From positions 1-10,117 of the forward strand of contig NZ_LAJY01000197.1 in the NCBI RefSeq assembly GCF_000963705.1: a stretch of 10,117 nucleotides of DNA, given 5' to 3'. This document shows, piece by piece, positions 6,538 to 10,117 of the stretch. Positions within the stretch are counted from its first letter, which is position 1, and every line of letters begins with the position of its first letter. The notes beneath the pieces are model-generated. The model searched no databases. It was not told the origin of the DNA and saw only the letters and a program-made list of their open reading frames with translations. The stretch comes from Elstera litoralis. GTDB taxonomy: Bacteria; Pseudomonadota; Alphaproteobacteria; Elsterales; Elsteraceae. The position numbers and the translations under genes are program-made.

Positions 6538-7868
6538 TTATGCTCCCCGAAGCGCAAGGCGGCGCGATTGGTCGGAGGCGAATTTACCCTCCGGGTCCAT
6601 CTCGGCGGCAATCTGTTGGAACTCCGCCAAGCGGGGATACATGCGCGCGCAGCCTGCCGCCGACAGGGCGGAGTCTTTGGCGAGATAAATCCGGCCACCG
6701 TGATCGAGCGTAATCGCTTCCAGCCGGTCCAGCAGCGCCCCAGTCTCGGCCCGGCGCGGCAGATCGAGCGCCAGAGTGAAACCCGGCTGCGGGAAGGACA
6801 GCAGCCCCTGACCTTCCGCCCCGAGGGTTTTCAGCACGGCGAGGAACGAGGCGCTACCGCCTTGGCTCACGGCGTTCAACAGCGCGCGCAAGCCGGTTTC
6901 GGCGGCGGCATCGGGAATCACGGCCTGGAACTGGCTGAAGCCCGGTTTACCGTACAGCCGATTCCACTGGGCCAGTGCGTCGAGCGGATAGAGGAATTGC
7001 TCAATCGCGCGCAAACTCTGCCGCCCCTGGCGCGGGATGCGGTGGTAATAGGCGGCATTGAACAGTTTCACATTGGTCCGCGACAGGCAGAATTTCGGCA
7101 GGTTGACCGGAATCGCTTTGGTTTTGCGCGGCGTTACGGGCACGCCCTCGGGCGATAGATCGGCGGTTTCCAGAATACCGCGCCCGATGCGATCGCCGCT
7201 GGCCAGCGCATCGATCCAGCCGACCGAAAAGCGCGCGGCGCTGCGGGCAGCGCGCAGCCCGTTGAGGAAAGCCGCGAGATCGGGCATGCGCTCTTCGCTT
7301 AGGCTCACCGCATTGCTCGGGATTTTCAGCAGGCGCAAGCCCGCCGCCAGGATAATCCCCGTCAACCCCGCGCCGCCGACCGTCGCCCAAAATTCGCGCG
7401 GCGTTTCTTCCGGCGTTAGGCGGCGCAGGTCGCCCGATGCGGTGAGCAGGTCGATCCAGGCGATATGCGCGCCGAAACTGCCGTCCGCATCGTGGTTCTT
7501 GCCGTGCACATCATTGGCAATCGCGCCGCCGACGGTAGCAAAGCCGGTGCCCGGTGTGACCGGCAGCATGAAGCCGCGCGGAATCAGCAGGCGCTGGATC
7601 GCCCCCAGCTTACCCCCGCCTCGACGGTCAGCAGTGGCGCATCCCCGGTTTCCAATCCTAGAAAACGGTCCAACCGCTCGGTGAGAAGCACCGCGCCCGC
7701 GCTGTTCAGCGCCTGATCGCCGTAGGAGCGCCCGGCTCCCCGCGCCAGCATCGTGCCGTCGCTTTTCAGGCAGGCCGCAACCTCGCTCATCCGTTCGGGC
7801 CGGAACGCCGCCGTCTTTGTCTGGGGAAACCGGCCCCAGCCGGACAAAGCCAAGCTTTTGCTGCGCAT
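6538..7868 (-). pseudogene. dprE1: DprE1-like FAD oxidase (polyprenyl-P-ribose 2'-oxidase), one-base frameshift
   Basis: The family enzyme oxidises the 2'-OH of polyprenyl-phosphoryl-ribose, the first half of the DprE1/DprE2 epimerisation. The N-terminal part (7868 to about 7602) reads MRSKSLALSGWGRF and carries the FAD-binding motif RGAGRSYGD (43-51). It stays in frame to VEAGVSWG, then shifts and would stop after five more residues. The rest (from about 7602 to 6538) continues one frame away with GAIQRLLIPRG, HGKNHDADGSFG, WATVGG, an AKDS motif and a normal C-terminus. Adding one G to the G5 run at 7602-7606 restores a 443-residue protein of DprE1 size. It could be a real inactivating mutation, a sequencing error or slippage. 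The ATG overlaps the upstream gene's TAA by one base (TAATG). Restored residue 367 is Ala where M. tuberculosis has the benzothiazinone-target Cys387; the conserved Lys of AKDS is residue 398. Confidence 0.88.
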
Positions 7869-8881
7869 TACAGGTCTCCCGACGCGGATGACGCCCCATC
7901 CCTCGGTCGGCGCAGGGCCGCGAGCAGGAACGGCAGTACGATAAAGCCCAAGGCCGTGGAGAACCACAGTGTCGTTAGGCGAATGATGGCAGTGGCCGCC
8001 AGGGCCGCGTCGCCCTCGAACCCGAGCGAGGTCAGCAACAGCAGCATCACCGCTTCCGCCCCGCCGAGGCCGCCGGGCAGCATCGAAATCGTTCCGGCGA
8101 TGAGGGCGAAAGTGAAAACAAAGCTCGCTTGCTGAAAACTCACCTCCGGCCCGCCGACGGCCTGGAGCAGCAGTTGAAACGACCAAGCCTCCGCCGCCCA
8201 ACCGATCAAGGCGAGCACCAATCCAACGCCGAAGCGCCGGAAAGTGAAGAGCTTCGCCGTCTCGCGCAGGGCCGCTCTAATCTTGGCGAAGAGACGCGGC
8301 GCGCGCCCGCCGAACAGGCGGTAGAGCGCATTCGTCACCCACAGCAGGGTTTTTGGGCGCAGGAACGGCAGCATCAGCACGAGCAGCCCGGCGGCAATGC
8401 CCAAGGTCACATCGGCATAGCCGCTGAACGCGCCCAAGGAGGCGAGGCAGAGCAGCATGATCGCCACCATGTCCGAGAGCCGGTCGCCCAGGAACAAAGG
8501 CGTGGCGCGTGCGTAGGGCACACCCTTCGCCCGCTCTAACACCCAGAGCCGTAGCGCTTCCCCGGCCTTGCCCGGCGTCGTGGTGAGGGCAAAACCGCCG
8601 ATGAAGACGGCGATATTGAAGCCAAGGCCTACCTTCAGCCCCAAGCCTTGCGAAAACCAATGCCAACGCAAGGCTCGCAAAGCGTAATTGAACACCGATA
8701 GGCCCAGCAGCGCGAGAATGACGCTGAGCGGCACGCGCTGGATTGCCGTCCAAACCTTCTCGAAACCAACATAGGCCCCAACCGCAACCAGCCCCGCCGC
8801 GAAGGCAACAATGGTGCCGACGACGATCCATTCCAATCGGCGCAGCTTGCCCTTGGTCAGGCTTTTGGCGTCAACGGCCAT
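7868..8881 (-). CDS. LPG-synthase-TM/YbhN-type flippase-like membrane protein
   Basis: This 337-residue integral membrane protein has roughly eight hydrophobic segments, at about residues 16-38, 52-70, 88-103, 136-150, 155-173, 219-241, 252-287 and 298-322. It carries the family signatures TTPGKAGEALR (100-110) and MLPGGLGGAEA (267-277) of the lysylphosphatidylglycerol synthase transmembrane (UPF0104/YbhN) family. There is no soluble aminoacyl-transferase domain, so it is not a full MprF. Members are often found in lipid and glycan clusters and are thought to move lipids across membranes. Here it lies between the UbiA-like and DprE1-like genes, overlapping the first by 11 bases and the second by 1. 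The inferred role is transport of the polyprenyl-phosphate-arabinose donor to the periplasmic face. That assignment rests on context only. Confidence 0.85.
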   Translation of the reverse strand: MAVDAKSLTKGKLRRLEWIVVGTIVAFAAGLVAVGAYVGFEKVWTAIQRVPLSVILALLGLSVFNYALRALRWHWFSQGLGLKVGLGFNIAVFIGGFALTTTPGKAGEALRLWVLERAKGVPYARATPLFLGDRLSDMVAIMLLCLASLGAFSGYADVTLGIAAGLLVLMLPFLRPKTLLWVTNALYRLFGGRAPRLFAKIRAALRETAKLFTFRRFGVGLVLALIGWAAEAWSFQLLLQAVGGPEVSFQQASFVFTFALIAGTISMLPGGLGGAEAVMLLLLTSLGFEGDAALAATAIIRLTTLWFSTALGFIVLPFLLAALRRPRDGASSASGDL

Positions 8882-9722
8882 AAATCAGCGCTCCGAAGGT
8901 GACGATCCAGGCCAGCACATTGCCGATGAGGAATTTATCGGTCAGCACAATGGTCGTCGGCGAGCCCGACCGTTCCTCGACCAGGGCGATTTGCAGATAG
9001 CGCAGCACGCCCATAATCACGAACGGCGTGGTGAGATAGAGGTTATGGATGCCCGCTTCCACCGTATAAAGCAGGTAGGAGACCAGCAGCCCGGCCAGCA
9101 TCATCGCAATTGCGGTATCGAGAAACGGCAGATTGTACCCGGCGAGCGCTTTGCGGTGGCCTTTGTCGAGCTGCTTCACAATATCGTCGCGGCGTTTGGC
9201 CAGGGCGATAAACAGCGACACGAGGCCCGTGCAGACGATGATCCATTCCGACGCGCGCACGCCGATGAGGTCCGCCCCGGCAAAAACGCGCAGGACGTAC
9301 CCGAGGGCGACCAGCATCACATCGAGAATCGAAATCTTCTTCAGCCCCAGCGAATAGCCGAGGTTCACCGCGAGATACACGAGGCTGAGCATCAGAAAGC
9401 CGGGGGAAAGCGTGGCGGCGAGGCTAAGCCCGCCCGTCGCCAGAACCACCATCACCCCCAATGCCAGCGGCAAGGGTACGGTGCCCGCCGCGAGCGGGCG
9501 CTTGCATTTGGTCGGATGCTGCCGGTCGGCCTCGCGGTCCATCGTATCGTTGAGAATATAGATGGCGCTGGCGAGCGCGCTGAAGCAGAGCACGCCGAGC
9601 AGGACCTGGAAAATCGTCTCACTCTTCAGCGCGGCTGGGGTGAAAAACAGCGGGGCGAGAATGAAGGCATTCTTTACCCACTGATGCGGGCGCATCAGCT
9701 TTAGCGTTTCAAACATCATCAT
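8871..9722 (-). CDS. UbiA-family polyprenyl-phosphate phosphoribosyltransferase (Rv3806c/NoeC-like)
   Basis: This 283-residue polytopic prenyl/ribosyl-transferase has the first Asp motif NDTMDREAD (58-66) followed by KRPLAAG. It also has the segment YSLGLKKISILDVML (123-137) leading to LRVFAGA, and a basic/acidic loop KRRDD (176-180). This is the subfamily of decaprenyl-phosphate phosphoribosyltransferase rather than of 4-hydroxybenzoate prenyltransferase. It would transfer 5-phosphoribose from PRPP to polyprenyl phosphate. The presence of DprE1- and DprE2-like genes in the same operon strongly supports that reading. A separate phosphatase for the 5-phosphate step is not in the window. Three successive ATGs (9722, 9719, 9716) could start it; GAGAGG lies 12 bases before the first. 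It is the first gene of the operon. Confidence 0.87.
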   Translation of the reverse strand: MMMFETLKLMRPHQWVKNAFILAPLFFTPAALKSETIFQVLLGVLCFSALASAIYILNDTMDREADRQHPTKCKRPLAAGTVPLPLALGVMVVLATGGLSLAATLSPGFLMLSLVYLAVNLGYSLGLKKISILDVMLVALGYVLRVFAGADLIGVRASEWIIVCTGLVSLFIALAKRRDDIVKQLDKGHRKALAGYNLPFLDTAIAMMLAGLLVSYLLYTVEAGIHNLYLTTPFVIMGVLRYLQIALVEERSGSPTTIVLTDKFLIGNVLAWIVTFGALIYGR

Positions 9723-9935
9723 CCGCGCGCCAAACCTCTCAAGAGCCGGTATCGACCCAATGCTGCCCCTTCTCTACCGAGGGTGCGGGGGGCGTCCAGT
9801 GAACTCTTTGTAGGGAGCGGTGCCCCGAAATGGAAGTTCAAGGCTTGGCCTGGATAGGCTAATTTGCGCTATAAGCACCCACGGACGAACGTCAGGCGGT
9901 TGGTTTCTAAACTGGAACGAGATGAAAGTAAGCCT
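9723..9935. promoter_or_regulatory. Divergent intergenic region between the arabinose operon and the membrane protein gene
   Basis: This 213-bp gap must hold promoters for both directions. On the plus strand a possible -10 TATAAG (9870-9875) follows a weak -35-like TTGGCC (9845-9850) at a long spacing of 19. On the minus strand TTGAAC (9836-9841) is -35-like, but no good -10 follows. I see no clear operator or terminator. Confidence 0.3.
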
Positions 9936-10117
9936 ATGATCGATTTTCGATGGGTTCGGATGCTCCCCACACTTGGCATCTTGGTTCTTGTTTCCTTCTA
10001 CATGGTGATGTCTCGGTTCGGCAGTATGATTGTGGATCTCGATCCGTCCTGGCATCAGATGTTGAACTACGCCTTTGGTCAGAATTTTCAGTTTGGTAAA
10101 GATATTATTTTCAATAT
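9936..10117 (+). CDS. Putative multi-pass membrane protein, glycosyltransferase-like (3' partial)
   Basis: Sixty codons are visible before the window ends, with no stop. The N-terminus has a short basic stretch, then one hydrophobic helix (about residues 8-25). After it comes a segment with DLDPSWHQMLNYAF (34-47) and the FGKDIIF stretch (53-59). This arrangement (Asp-x-Ser-Trp followed by a QFG-x-DI-x-F motif) recalls large bacterial GT-C-like or unannotated membrane glycosyltransferases, but too little is present to be sure. The ATG at 9936 overlaps the stop of a 5-codon open frame beginning at 9922, and its own ribosome site is weak. Divergent placement from the arabinose-lipid operon suggests it could use that donor, which is inference. 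Confidence 0.55.
   Translation, partial: MIDFRWVRMLPTLGILVLVSFYMVMSRFGSMIVDLDPSWHQMLNYAFGQNFQFGKDIIFN

Noticed and set aside
7602..7606. Phase-variable switch at the G5 run
   Set aside because: Five Gs is too short for the usual slipped-strand phase variation, so a simple mutation or sequencing error is more likely.
6538..7899. A single uninterrupted 453-residue frame as the DprE1-like protein
   Set aside because: Its first ~95 residues look unlike any FAD-binding domain, whereas the true N-terminus is in the neighbouring frame from 7868. The frame is only open by chance upstream of the frameshift.
8811..9704. 297-residue plus-strand frame opposite the UbiA-like gene
   Set aside because: It is rich in His, Gln, Arg and Glu, as expected of the complement of a membrane-protein gene, and has no domain; it is a shadow of the real gene.
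9774..10055. Minus-strand 93-residue frame across the divergent gap
   Set aside because: It overlaps the start of the better-supported plus-strand membrane gene and has no signal of coding or family similarity.

Overview
This window looks like chromosomal DNA from a GC-rich Gram-negative bacterium, most likely an alphaproteobacterium (Rhodospirillales-like). The grounds are the codon bias, the Tat-exported isoquinoline-oxidoreductase-type hydroxylase beside a class I cytochrome c, an NsrR with the alphaproteobacterial-type Cys-rich loop, and a DprE/UbiA arabinose-lipid cluster. I cannot name the genus. There are no tRNA or rRNA genes, CRISPR arrays or insertion sequences.

Region 1 (1-3838, + strand): the 3' end of a DUF4405-type membrane cytochrome-b-like protein is followed by a hairpin. 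Next comes an apparent operon encoding a periplasmic cytochrome c, the [2Fe-2S] small subunit of a xanthine-oxidase-family dehydrogenase (IorA type) and its Tat-exported molybdenum-cofactor large subunit (IorB type). It ends at a strong rho-independent terminator. The likely flow is substrate to IorB to IorA to cytochrome c to the respiratory chain.

Region 2 (3837-5648, - strand): an nsrR-like Rrf2 repressor gene lies directly upstream of hmp, a full-length flavohemoglobin (NO dioxygenase). A terminator separates them, and candidate NsrR-type operators lie in the gap. This is a nitrosative-stress module.

Region 3 (5768-9722, - strand): four tightly packed genes encode a UbiA-family polyprenyl-phosphate phosphoribosyltransferase, a YbhN/LPG-synthase-TM-type membrane protein, a DprE1-like FAD oxidase and a DprE2-like short-chain reductase. 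Together they form the pathway for polyprenyl-phosphoryl-D-arabinofuranose known from mycobacteria, here with a possible flippase built in. The DprE1-like gene carries a one-base frameshift in a short G run at 7602-7606. At the position of the mycobacterial cysteine targeted by benzothiazinones it encodes alanine.

Region 4 (9936 to the end, + strand): the start of a membrane protein, divergent from the arabinose operon, whose N-terminus resembles large multi-pass glycosyltransferase-like proteins. It is cut off by the window edge.
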